Assembly: GCA_022827045.1 (NCBI GenBank)
Contig: JAJDTQ010000207.1
Coordinates: 1 to 10,567 of the forward strand
Reading direction: 5' to 3'
Origin: Candidatus Binatia bacterium
GTDB taxonomy: Bacteria > Desulfobacterota_B > Binatia > UBA9968 > JAJDTQ01
DNA: 10,567 nucleotides
Below the pieces are notes generated by a model. That model was given only the letters and a program-made list of their open reading frames with translations, searched no databases and was not told the DNA's origin. A program made the translations under genes and the position numbers. This document shows positions 1 to 6,775 of this stretch, one piece after another; the stretch's first letter is position 1; each line of letters opens with the position of its first letter.

Positions 1-27
1 GGATTCCGGCTTCCGCCGGAATGACGG
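1..27. repeat. Small palindromic intergenic repeat (dRS3/REP-like)
   Basis: Positions 3-10 (ATTCCGGC) pair perfectly with 15-22 (GCCGGAAT) around a TTCC loop, and GACGG follows. This 'ATTCC...GGAAT GACG' layout resembles the short palindromes scattered between genes in many proteobacteria, such as the dRS3 units of Neisseria. The element touches the window edge, so its full extent is unknown. Confidence 0.5.
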
Positions 28-134
28 GTGAGCGGGGTCCCGGCGCTGTTGTCTGACGGTGATGTCTTTCCGGGATAATCGGATTGAAACCGCGTCACGC
101 AGCCATGCTGACACAGCCATACGGAGGTGGAACG

Positions 135-182
135 ATGAAGGGATGCTGGTATGGATTCGCCTTACGAACCCTGTACACGTGA
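135..182 (+). CDS. Possible 15-residue leader ORF upstream of the Uma2 gene
   Basis: An ATG at 135 is preceded by a strong Shine-Dalgarno-like run (GGAGGTGG, 123-130) with a 4-nt gap. It opens a frame of 15 codons (MKGCWYGFALRTLYT) ending in TGA at 180-182. That stop lies 12 nt before the Uma2 start and overlaps its likely ribosome binding site (GAAGGGA, 181-187). This could be a translated leader coupled to the nuclease gene, the decayed start of another gene, or chance. Nothing in the peptide is recognisable. The rest of 28-194 shows no further clear feature. Confidence 0.15.
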   Translation: MKGCWYGFALRTLYT

Positions 183-194
183 AGGGATGAGGGC

Positions 195-812
195 ATGACC
201 CGAGTGAGCGGAGCCGCGACCATGTCGCAGGAAGCCCTGGACGCCCTGTTGCGCGATATTCTGCCACGCCAAGGCGCTTGGACCGATGAGGGCTACCTGT
301 GGCTCACGGACTACAGCCGCCGGCTGATCGAATTCACCGACGGCTACATAGAGGAACTGCCAATACCCACGTCCACGCACCAAACCATCCTCGCCTTTCT
401 CTATGATCTGTTCCACGACTACCTCAAACCGCGTGGCGGTATCGCATTGATCTCGGCACTGCGCATGCGCATCCGCGAAGGCAAGTTCCGGGAGCCGGAC
501 ATTCTGCTTCTACGCCGTCGTTCGGATCCGCGCTACCAGGACCGCTACTGGCTTGGGGCGGACTTGGTCGCAGAGGTGGTGAGTCCTGACGACCCGGACC
601 GGGACTTGGTGGAGAAGCGCGCCGACTACGCTGAGGGTGGCATCCCCGAATACTGGATCGTGGACCCCCGCGACGAAATCATCACGGTCCTCACCCTGGA
701 AGGCGACTCATACGTCGAGCACGGCGTGTTCCGCCGCGGCGAGACTGCCACCTCGGCGCTGCTTGAAGAATTCGCCACCAGCGTGGCCGCGGTATTCGAC
801 ACCCCGGAGTAG
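195..812 (+). CDS. Uma2 family (DUF820) PD-(D/E)xK endonuclease-like protein
   Basis: This 205-residue protein fits the Uma2/DUF820 family, whose fold is restriction-endonuclease-like. Members are often annotated as putative endonucleases, mostly without proven substrates. The N-terminal 'W(S/T)(D/E)E.YLWL(T/S)' segment is at about residues 28-37. The core has 'REPDILLL' near residues 95-102, 'LVAEVVSP' near 117-124, a K-rich helix start (VEKRADYAEGGIPEYW) and 'IVDP', giving the expected D...E...K nuclease constellation. There is no signal peptide or membrane segment. The start at 195 has GAAGGGA 7 nt upstream; ATG 222 (196 aa) is an alternative. It stands alone upstream of a convergent ATPase gene, and both look like transferable accessory genes. 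Its wobble positions look less GC-rich than those of the catabolic genes to the right. The family call is secure; activity and biological role are unknown. Confidence 0.85.
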   Translation: MTRVSGAATMSQEALDALLRDILPRQGAWTDEGYLWLTDYSRRLIEFTDGYIEELPIPTSTHQTILAFLYDLFHDYLKPRGGIALISALRMRIREGKFREPDILLLRRRSDPRYQDRYWLGADLVAEVVSPDDPDRDLVEKRADYAEGGIPEYWIVDPRDEIITVLTLEGDSYVEHGVFRRGETATSALLEEFATSVAAVFDTPE

Positions 813-903
813 ACAGACGAGGTTTCTCGGCAAGCGTAGGCCGTTTACCAGACTTCCCTTCCGGTTCGCGGTCCCCAGTCGAGTTTCTCCGGTGGTTACC
901 CGG

Positions 904-2124
904 TCACGACCACAGCGCCGAGATCGGCGCAGCGAACAGGTGTTCACCGAACGGCACGGTGTGTTCGTGGTCGTGGAGGACTAGTCCCAGCGTGAATCTG
1001 TCGCCGCACGCTTCCGACAGACGGCGGAGGCCCGCGAAGTCCCTAGCGGTCACGGTGGCGGATGCCTTGACCTCGATTCCGACCACGCGGCCGCGACGGT
1101 CCTCCATGACGATGTCGACCTCTTTCCGTTCCTTGTCGCGGAAATGCGAGAACTCGTACCGGTCGTCCGACCAACTGGCCAATTTCAGTAGCTCAGCCAG
1201 AACGAATGTCTCAAGGACCGGTCCGAACAGCGCCTTGTCTTTCTTCACGCGGTCGGGAGTGACGTCTCTCAACGCGGCAAGGAGTCCTGCATCGAGGAAG
1301 TGCAGCTTCGGTGTCTTGGTGAGGCGTTTGAGCGCATTGCTGAACCAAGGTTGCAGGCTGCACAGGAGATACAGACTCTCGAAGACGCCGGTGTATCTCC
1401 TCGTGGTGGGGTGGTTCATTCCCAGCGGTGCGCCGAATCCGGAATAGTTGACGAGTTGTCCGGAATGTTCGGCGAGGACCCGCAAGAGCCTCGGCATGAG
1501 CGGTATCTTTTCGAGTTGGGCGGTGTCGCGGACGTCCCGTTGAACGATGGCCTCGATATAGTCGAGATACCAGTCTTGTCGGGTGTTCCAGCGCGAGCGG
1601 GTGAGAGCTTCCGGATAACCGCCGGCCAAAACCCTTTCGATCAAATCGGCTCCGACCACGACGTCGCTGACATTCGGCACCTGGCCCTGGAAGGCTGCAT
1701 CGAGGAAGGTGGAGGGTCTCCCTTTCAACTCCGCCTGGGCCAGAGGCAAGAGGCGTACGATCTTCATTCGGCCCGCAAGCGAATCGGCCACCCGCGGCAC
1801 GGTCATCAGGTTCGCGGACCCGGTGAGCAAGAAGCGTCCGGGCCTCGGGTCGGCATCTACAGCTGTCTTGATGGCAAGAATCAGGTCGGGTGCGCGCTGA
1901 ACCTCGTCGATAACTGCCCGGTCGAGGCCGCGTATGAAACCCACCGGGTCTGCCAAGGCCGCATCCAGCGTGGTCTTGTCGTCAAGGTTCAGAAACGGGA
2001 TGTTTCGGCCGGCGATCTGTTTCGCGAGCGTCGTTTTCCCCGACTGTCGAGGCCCGGATACAAGCACGACTCTCGTATGGGTCAGCGCGTCATGGATATG
2101 GTTTTCGATAAAACGGGGATACAT
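904..2124 (-). CDS. AAA+ ATPase with DUF4143 domain
   Basis: Two-part protein of the AAA_14/DUF4143 type, about 406 residues, a usual length for the family. The N-terminal ATPase has Walker A (GPRQSGKTT, about residues 24-32), Walker B (VIDEVQ) and a sensor-like 'FLLTGSANLM'. The DUF4143 half follows, with 'IVQRDVRD' and the winged-helix-like stretch around 'RLLRVLAEHSGQLVNYS'. It ends in a PD-(D/E)xK-like segment, 'KEVDIVMEDRRG...GIEVKAS'. Members are common, frequently transferred and poorly characterised; roles in DNA handling or toxin-antitoxin-like systems have been proposed, none certain. I chose ATG 2124 because GAAGAG lies about 8 nt upstream. A GTG at 2130 adds two codons and cannot be excluded. 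The gene is convergent with the Uma2 gene (91-bp gap, no clear terminator) and is preceded by a direct-repeat array. Confidence 0.88.
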   Translation of the reverse strand: MYPRFIENHIHDALTHTRVVLVSGPRQSGKTTLAKQIAGRNIPFLNLDDKTTLDAALADPVGFIRGLDRAVIDEVQRAPDLILAIKTAVDADPRPGRFLLTGSANLMTVPRVADSLAGRMKIVRLLPLAQAELKGRPSTFLDAAFQGQVPNVSDVVVGADLIERVLAGGYPEALTRSRWNTRQDWYLDYIEAIVQRDVRDTAQLEKIPLMPRLLRVLAEHSGQLVNYSGFGAPLGMNHPTTRRYTGVFESLYLLCSLQPWFSNALKRLTKTPKLHFLDAGLLAALRDVTPDRVKKDKALFGPVLETFVLAELLKLASWSDDRYEFSHFRDKERKEVDIVMEDRRGRVVGIEVKASATVTARDFAGLRRLSEACGDRFTLGLVLHDHEHTVPFGEHLFAAPISALWS

Positions 2125-2154
2125 ATCCACATCTCTTCAAGTAGTTGATGTGTA

Positions 2155-2184
2155 AGGATATGCACCCGACCAATTGAAAGTCAA
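2155..2184 (-). promoter_or_regulatory. Putative sigma70-like promoter of the ATPase gene
   Basis: Read on the minus strand, TTGACT (2184-2179) and TATCCT (2160-2155) are separated by 18 nt. They match 5/6 and 4/6 of the -35 and -10 consensus. Transcription would begin near 2148 and leave a leader of about 24 nt. Repeat copy 1 of the adjacent array lies in the spacer, so a protein bound there would affect this promoter. This is a prediction by eye only. Confidence 0.35.
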
Positions 2185-2247
2185 GGGGCGACCAATTGAA
2201 AGCTAGTGGTCCGACCGATTGAAAGAGAAACGCCGACTGATTAAAAG
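2167..2247. repeat. Four imperfect 14-bp direct repeats, 22-23 bp period
   Basis: Copies start at 2167 and 2189 (both CGACCAATTGAAAG), 2212 (CGACCGATTGAAAG) and 2234 (CGACTGATTAAAAG). Start-to-start spacings are 22, 23 and 22 bp, about two helical turns, so all copies would face the same side of the helix. A shorter degenerate piece (CGATGAAAG) sits at 2249-2257. The array fills most of the gap between the radical SAM stop and the ATPase start. It could be an operator array for the ATPase promoter. It could also be a relic terminus of an insertion sequence, since IS21-type ends carry multiple short repeats; no transposase gene remains here. Confidence 0.7.
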
Positions 2248-2270
2248 CCGATGAAAGAAAGCAGGCTTTG
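2243..2270 (-). terminator. Weak candidate terminator after the radical SAM gene
   Basis: On the minus strand, just after the radical SAM stop, AAAGCC (2269-2264) can pair with GGCTTT (2249-2244), followed by T and AATC. The stem has only six pairs and the loop is 14 nt, so this is weak. Its position at the end of the operon is the main support. It overlaps the last direct-repeat copy. Confidence 0.25.
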
Positions 2271-2279
2271 GATACCGTC

Positions 2280-3692
2280 CTACTCGCTGACGACGCAGGC
2301 CTTCAACCCTTCCCGCGAGCCCCGGTCCCATTCCTCTTCGTAGTTGGGCCAGTCGTTGAGGAAGAGCATGTCGTCGTAGGTGGCGTGGCCGGAGCCCCAG
2401 CGGCGCTCGGGGTGCACGGAGTCGTGGTGAGGGAAGGGGAGGCGGTACTTCTTCCAGCTTTCGTAGTAGCGCGCCATGATCTGGATGTAGAACTCCAGGG
2501 GGATGGCGGGCTGCTCGTGCTGGGAGACCAGGTCGGACCCCGGCTCCCGGCGCCACTGGTTGAAGCGCGGGAAGACGCCGTGGCGCATCATGAAGTCGAC
2601 GCCGTCGCCGGTGGACTTGACAGCATCGGCGATGTTGTCGAAGCCGTAAGGTCGGGCCAGCTCCACGCCGCAGACGAAGTTGGGGCGGGCGTTGCCCTCG
2701 CCCAGAACCTCCACCGACTCGATCATCCACTTGACCCAGTTGTCCCAGCCGATGCGGCGGTTCTTGCCCGGGTTGATCCACTCGAACAGCCGCTTGTCCC
2801 AGACCTCCATGTTGGCGTGGTGGCAGTCCACGCCTTCGGCGCGGTAGCGCTTCATGGTCTCCTTGTCCTTGGCGTTGGTCTGGATGTTGATGTAGCGGCG
2901 GTGTCCGCCCCACTTGAGGGCGGAGGCGTACTCCAGGTAGAAGTCGTCCTCCGACTTGCGGTGCAGGGTCTTGAGGATGGTGCCGCCGGAGATCAGGAAG
3001 TCGATGGGGGGCGCGTAGCCCACCTCGTCGATGGCGTCCTGCTCGATGGAGCGGGCCACCTCGGCCACGTAGGACACCGGCTTCACCGGCGTGTTGAAGG
3101 TGAAGTCCCGGGACTCCTTCATCTGGCGCACGTTGACGTTGATGTCGCAGAAGCGGCACTCCTCGTCCGGCCCCCAGTACTGGCAGTTGCGGAACACCGT
3201 GGCGAAATACCCGAAGGCGATGATCTCGTGGTACTTGGTGCCGTCCTCGAACGACCGCGTATAGTACTTGAGCGGTTTGGGGAAGCTCACGTCGCAGAGC
3301 TCGCGGCCGTCCAGCAGCAGCCGGACCTCTCCGTCCACCACGTCGATGACGTACGGCGAATCGGCGTTCAGGGTCGTCTGGACGATGACGGGGCGCAGGC
3401 CCAGGTGGCCGTCGCGGATGGCGAACCACTCGGGCGTCCGGCGGTGCTCCTTCCGCTTCATGTCCTTCATGGACATGAGGTCGTAGGAGAACAGCCGGTA
3501 GGACTTGACGAGGGCCTCGGAGGCCAGCTCCAGGGCCGCGTCGGTGAACCAGTGGCCGACCCGCAGGAGGTCCATCTTGAGGATGACCTCGCGAGGCATG
3601 TCCTCGTAGTTGCGCAGGTGCCACTCAAGGTATTCGGTCTCGCTCGTCGACGTGACGCTGTCCAGTTCGATCATGGTCTCGGCTCCGGGCAT
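2280..3692 (-). CDS. Radical SAM protein with atypical C-x8-C-x2-C motif
   Basis: A 470-residue, probably cytoplasmic enzyme, last gene of the minus-strand operon. Cys170, Cys179 and Cys182 (in 'FRNC' and 'EECRFCDIN') form C-x8-C-x2-C, where classical radical SAM enzymes have C-x3-C-x2-C. It is followed by 'LISGGTILK' at about 233-241, resembling the SAM-binding GGE motif. 'HHANMEVWDKRLF...INPGKNRRI' (291-314) resembles the segment in the biotin-synthase/HydE branch of the superfamily. About 165 residues of unknown function precede the cluster motif, and the C-terminal 100 residues are rich in Trp and Tyr. ATG 3674 (MIELDSV) is a possible start, with GGAG 8 nt upstream; the longer start at 3692 has GGAGAGGGG close upstream, next to a repeat. 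Substrate is unknown. Operon context suggests action on the same compound as the amidohydrolase or thiolase-like enzyme. The superfamily call is fairly firm; the reaction cannot be given. Confidence 0.75.
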   Translation of the reverse strand: MPGAETMIELDSVTSTSETEYLEWHLRNYEDMPREVILKMDLLRVGHWFTDAALELASEALVKSYRLFSYDLMSMKDMKRKEHRRTPEWFAIRDGHLGLRPVIVQTTLNADSPYVIDVVDGEVRLLLDGRELCDVSFPKPLKYYTRSFEDGTKYHEIIAFGYFATVFRNCQYWGPDEECRFCDINVNVRQMKESRDFTFNTPVKPVSYVAEVARSIEQDAIDEVGYAPPIDFLISGGTILKTLHRKSEDDFYLEYASALKWGGHRRYINIQTNAKDKETMKRYRAEGVDCHHANMEVWDKRLFEWINPGKNRRIGWDNWVKWMIESVEVLGEGNARPNFVCGVELARPYGFDNIADAVKSTGDGVDFMMRHGVFPRFNQWRREPGSDLVSQHEQPAIPLEFYIQIMARYYESWKKYRLPFPHHDSVHPERRWGSGHATYDDMLFLNDWPNYEEEWDRGSREGLKACVVSE

Positions 3693-3710
3693 CAGGCCCC
3701 TCTCCGGATG

Positions 3711-3764
3711 CCCTCACCCCAACCCTCTCCCTCTGGGAGAGGGTGGCCGAAGGCCGGGTGAGGG
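3711..3764. repeat. REP-like palindromic element, three-stem fold
   Basis: An outer perfect 9-bp stem (CCCTCACCC 3711-3719 with GGGTGAGGG 3756-3764) encloses two hairpins: CCCTCTCCC 3723-3731 with GGGAGAGGG 3735-3743, and GGCC 3745-3748 with GGCC 3752-3755. The sequence matches the widespread 'CCCTCACCC...CCCTCTCCC-GGGAGAGGG' intergenic repeat of many proteobacteria. It lies in the 94-bp spacer between the amidohydrolase stop and the radical SAM start, inside a co-oriented gene row, and would be transcribed. It could affect mRNA stability or reduce downstream expression. Confidence 0.75.
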
Positions 3765-3786
3765 GCCCCGGCGGTCCCGTGGGCTG

Positions 3787-5151
3787 CTAGCCCGCGTAGC
3801 GCGGCACGATGTTGACCGGCGTGTACTCCGCCGGCGCCTCGGTCACGAACAGCTCCGGCTCGATGCCGTAGAGCCTGCGCGCGTTGCCGCCCAACAGCTT
3901 CTCCTGCACGTCCCGCGGCACGCCGTGCTTGTCCATGTTGTCGATGGCTTCCCAAGTGTCGGAAGCATCGTGGTGCGGCATGTCGGAGGACCACAGGGCG
4001 ATGTCCTCGAAGATGTCCCACAGCCTGAGCGTGATGTCCTCGTCGCTCTCGAAGGCGATGAAGCACTGCCGGGCGAAGGTCTCCCGCGGGTCGCCGACCT
4101 TCTGCGGCGGCTTGGCCTGCTCGCGCACGAAGCGGTAGAGGTCCAGGTAGGTCTCCGCCTTCTCCAGGATCAGCGGCAGCCAGCTCGAGTTGGACTCCAG
4201 GATCGCCACCCGGAGCTTGGGGAACTTCTCCAGCCAGCCCGTGAGCATCACGATCATGGTCCAGGTCTGGGCCTCGCTGATGAAGCTCAGGGATTCGGAG
4301 CCGGGCTGCACCGATCCCATGCTGCGCATGATGTTCTCGACGAACTGCCCCGGCGAGTACACGTAGACTTCGTGGGCGGTGAAGGGCGAGCGCTGGGCGC
4401 TGCTCTTGCCCTGGGTGCCGGTCGACATGCGCTCCGCCATGGCCTCGGTGACGGCCTCGCCGCCCGACGGGAAGGTGTGCATGCCCAGGGCCAGGCCCAG
4501 TTCCTCGAACTCCTTCCACAAGGGGTCGAACTCGGGGAAGGTGGGGTAGCGGTCGTTGACCAGCACCGGCCGCACCACCGCGGACTTGAAGCCCAGCTTG
4601 GCCACGCGCCGGAGCTCCTGGACCGCGTAGTCCACGTCCTGGACCGGCAGGACCGCGCAGGGATAGAGCCGCTTGCGGTCGGCCGCGCAGTAGTCGTTGA
4701 CCCAGTCGTTGTAGGCGGCGGCGCAGATGCGGGCGGCATCCGGGTTCTTGACCAGCGGCATGCGCACGAAGGTGGACGGGAACACCATCACCTGGTCGAT
4801 GCCTGACGCGTCCATGTCCTTGAGGCGGACCTGCGGGTCCCGCTGGCTCGCGTTGCGGCCGATCTCCTCGTCCCACCTGGGGTCGTCGGGCGCGATGGAG
4901 CCCAGGACCTTTTTGTTCATGCCCGGGTGCCAGCCCTGTCCGGGATAGGCGTAGGTCTTGGGATTGCCGTAGCTCACCTGGCCGTTCACGACCATCACGA
5001 GCCGGTCCATGTCCCGGTAGAAATGCTGCTTGGCGAAAGCCCGCTGCTTCTCCGGAATGTACTCGTCCCATACCTCCCTGGGCTCGTGGATGTGGCTGTC
5101 GCAGTCGAAGACCGGGAAGTTTTTGGTGCGCCCTTGTGCCGTGTAGGCCAT
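3787..5151 (-). CDS. Amidohydrolase_2 (ACMSD-like) metal-dependent hydrolase/decarboxylase
   Basis: A 454-residue TIM-barrel metalloenzyme of the amidohydrolase_2 family, which includes ACMSD, gamma-resorcylate decarboxylase and ring or amide hydrolases. The N-terminal 'FDCDSHIHEP' supplies the metal-binding His20-x-His22. Further family hallmarks are 'LGMHTFPSGGEAV' (third ligand or catalytic His), 'ILESNSSWLPLILEKAE' and 'LWSSDMPHHDASDTWEAI' (the SD.PH.D motif with the last Asp ligand). All key residues look intact and the length is normal to slightly long. There is no signal peptide, so it acts in the cytoplasm. ATG 5151 has GAGGAG 7 nt upstream and lies 12 bp after the DUF35 stop, so the two genes are almost certainly cotranscribed. 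Many homologues of this type occur beside CoA-dependent degradation genes. Whether it decarboxylates or hydrolyses its substrate cannot be read from the sequence. Confidence 0.85.
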   Translation of the reverse strand: MAYTAQGRTKNFPVFDCDSHIHEPREVWDEYIPEKQRAFAKQHFYRDMDRLVMVVNGQVSYGNPKTYAYPGQGWHPGMNKKVLGSIAPDDPRWDEEIGRNASQRDPQVRLKDMDASGIDQVMVFPSTFVRMPLVKNPDAARICAAAYNDWVNDYCAADRKRLYPCAVLPVQDVDYAVQELRRVAKLGFKSAVVRPVLVNDRYPTFPEFDPLWKEFEELGLALGMHTFPSGGEAVTEAMAERMSTGTQGKSSAQRSPFTAHEVYVYSPGQFVENIMRSMGSVQPGSESLSFISEAQTWTMIVMLTGWLEKFPKLRVAILESNSSWLPLILEKAETYLDLYRFVREQAKPPQKVGDPRETFARQCFIAFESDEDITLRLWDIFEDIALWSSDMPHHDASDTWEAIDNMDKHGVPRDVQEKLLGGNARRLYGIEPELFVTEAPAEYTPVNIVPRYAG

Positions 5152-5163
5152 TGTTCGACTCCT

Positions 5164-5607
5164 CTACGCGCTCGGCTTGAATTTCGGCAGCGTGAACCCC
5201 TCGTGGTCCTCGAACACCACCTCCACCGCCATTCCCACCTTCACCTCCTCCGGCGCGATGTCGACGACGTTGCTCACCAGGCGCGGCCCTTCGTCGAGGT
5301 CCACGAGCGAGACGTTGTACGGGATCTGGTCCTGGTAGGCCGGATGCCATGCCCGGTGATAGGTGACGAAGGAATAGACGGTGCCCTTGCCGCTCACCGG
5401 TACCCACTCGTTGTCCGAAGACAGGCACTTGGCGCACATGGCCTGGGGCGGGAAGTTGAAGTAGGTCCCGCAGACGTTGCAGCGCTGTACCGTGAGCTTG
5501 TGCGCCTTGAGGTTGTCCCAGAAGGGCTGGGCCTCCACCTCCGCCAGGAACGGTTCGTTGCGCGGCGCCGCGCGTCCGCGCTTGTCGTGTGCTTCCGACT
5601 TGCTCAT
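5164..5607 (-). CDS. Zn-ribbon / OB-fold DUF35 protein, partner of the thiolase-like enzyme
   Basis: A 147-residue protein with the two-part DUF35 layout. The rubredoxin-like zinc ribbon has Cys43, Cys46, Cys58 and Cys61 (CNVC ... PPQAMCAKC). The OB-fold follows (about 65-147), with 'GKGTVYSFVTYHRAWHPAYQDQIPYNVSLVDLDEG' and 'VGMAVEVVFEDHEGFTLPKF'. DUF35 proteins bind acyl-CoA and act as obligate partners of thiolase-like enzymes, for example ChsH2 with the Ltp2 aldolase in steroid side-chain loss, or in archaeal acetoacetyl-CoA thiolase/HMG-CoA synthase complexes. The start overlaps the thiolase stop in an ATGA arrangement (5604-5607), implying translational coupling and a 1:1 complex. The frame stays open far upstream inside the thiolase gene, but that part is a shadow; family length supports ATG 5607. 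Confidence 0.9.
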   Translation of the reverse strand: MSKSEAHDKRGRAAPRNEPFLAEVEAQPFWDNLKAHKLTVQRCNVCGTYFNFPPQAMCAKCLSSDNEWVPVSGKGTVYSFVTYHRAWHPAYQDQIPYNVSLVDLDEGPRLVSNVVDIAPEEVKVGMAVEVVFEDHEGFTLPKFKPSA

Positions 5608-6758
5608 TGTACCCCCAGTACGAGTGATGCGTGCATGCACAGGCTGCCGCCGTGCCCGCTGATAACGCCGGCCTTGGCGCCCTGCACCTGCCGCTCGGGC
5701 TCCACCGCGTTGCCGCGCAACTGCTTGACTCCCTCGGTGACGTGCATGATGCCCTCGAGGTGGGCCTGCGACAGCAGCCCGCCGTGGGTGTTCACGGGGA
5801 TCTCGCCGCCCACCTCGATGCGCCCCTCCTTGATGAAGTCCTTGCCCTCGCCCTTGCCGCAGAAGCCGTAGTCCTCGATGGTGATCAGCGTCGTGATGGT
5901 GAAGCAGTCGTAGAACTGGGCGAAGTCCATGTCCTTGGGCTCGAGCCCGGCCATGCGGTAGGCCGCCTCGGAGGACTTCCGGCTCCCCAGAGTGGTGAGG
6001 GTGGGCGCGTCCATGACGCTGGAGTGCGGGTGGTGCTGCCCCATGCCCAGCACCTGCACGGGCTTCCTGGGCATGTCCTTGGCCCGCTCCATGCTGGTCA
6101 CCAGCAGGGCGGCGCCGCCGTCCGACTCCAGCGAGCAGTCGAACAGGTGCAGCGGCTCCACGATCAGGCGCGAGTTCTGGTGGTCCTCGATGGTCATGGG
6201 CTTCTGCATGGTGGCGTTCCCGTTCATGCACGCGTGCTTGCGGGTGGACACCGCGATCTGCCCCAGGTCCTCGCTGGTGGTGCCGAACTCGTGCATATGG
6301 CGGGTGGCCGCGAACGCGTGGTTGGCCACCGCGGAGAAATGACCCCAGGGCTGCTCCCAGTGCTCGTCGCCGCTACGGATGGGGTAGCCCGGCGTGGGAT
6401 CCGGCGTCGCGCGCTTGCGCGCGTGCACGCACACCACGTAGTTGCACATGCCCGCCTCGATGGCCATCACCGCGTTCTGGATCATGGCGATGGGCGTGGC
6501 GCCCCCCAGCGCCAGGTCGGTGGCGTAGCTGGGGTCGATGCCGGCCATGTGCGCCAGCCGCACCGCGTAGCTCCGGTGGGCGTCCGTGAGCGGCTGGTTG
6601 GTCAGCAACCCGTCCACCTGGGACGCCTGGATTCCGGCGTCCTCCAGGCACAGGCGGATGGCCTCCACGTGCAGCGAGTTGGTGGTGGCTTCGGGCCGCT
6701 TGCCCACCCTGGTCTCGCCCACGCCGACGACGGCATACTTGCCAGAGAGGTTTGACAT
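5604..6758 (-). CDS. Thiolase-like protein (SCP2/Ltp2 type), nucleophilic Cys not apparent
   Basis: A 384-residue thiolase-superfamily protein of the SCP2-thiolase/lipid-transfer type. It has 'YAVVGVGET' at the N-terminus, 'DLALGGATPIAMIQNAVMAIEAG' (81-103), 'QFYDCFTITTLITIEDYGFC' (281-300), 'NTHGGLLSQAH' (323-333) and 'GHGGSLC' (368-374). The 81-89 segment normally carries the acyl-accepting cysteine (C-x-G), but here it reads L-G-G-A-T with no Cys. The His of the SCP2 'HDCF' motif is Tyr283, and the C-terminal 'CxGG' cysteine position is His369. His333 of the 'GHP.G'-like loop is kept. Loss of the nucleophile is also seen in Ltp2-type retro-aldolases, which work with DUF35 partners. A CoA-ester aldolase is therefore as likely as a thiolase; acyl transfer is not shown. 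AAGGAGG (6764-6770) lies 5 nt before the ATG, and the gene's stop overlaps the DUF35 start. Confidence 0.85.
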   Translation of the reverse strand: MSNLSGKYAVVGVGETRVGKRPEATTNSLHVEAIRLCLEDAGIQASQVDGLLTNQPLTDAHRSYAVRLAHMAGIDPSYATDLALGGATPIAMIQNAVMAIEAGMCNYVVCVHARKRATPDPTPGYPIRSGDEHWEQPWGHFSAVANHAFAATRHMHEFGTTSEDLGQIAVSTRKHACMNGNATMQKPMTIEDHQNSRLIVEPLHLFDCSLESDGGAALLVTSMERAKDMPRKPVQVLGMGQHHPHSSVMDAPTLTTLGSRKSSEAAYRMAGLEPKDMDFAQFYDCFTITTLITIEDYGFCGKGEGKDFIKEGRIEVGGEIPVNTHGGLLSQAHLEGIMHVTEGVKQLRGNAVEPERQVQGAKAGVISGHGGSLCMHASLVLGVQ

Positions 6759-6775
6759 GTCTGCCTCCTTTTTCG

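Noticed and set aside
813..903. Bidirectional terminator between the convergent Uma2 and ATPase genes
   Set aside because: No stem longer than a few bases with a T tract could be found; only a loose similarity between GAGGTTTCTCGG and GAGTTTCTCCGG was seen.
2167..2247. CRISPR array
   Set aside because: Repeats are only 14 bp, the intervening segments only 8-9 bp, and no cas gene is present.
2268..3761. Long plus-strand open frame opposite the radical SAM gene
   Set aside because: The opposite strand encodes a coherent protein with Cys and GG motifs. The plus frame is a low-complexity V/L/G/H-rich translation typical of GC-rich antisense shadows.
3692..5437. 581-codon minus-strand frame covering the amidohydrolase
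   Set aside because: It is out of frame with the amidohydrolase, rich in R, G, A and P, has no domain motifs, and extends into the DUF35 gene.
5608..6231. Upstream extension of the DUF35 reading frame inside the thiolase gene
   Set aside because: The extension is Arg/Gly/His-rich and overlaps a real gene; DUF35 proteins are normally about 130-150 residues, which fits ATG 5607.
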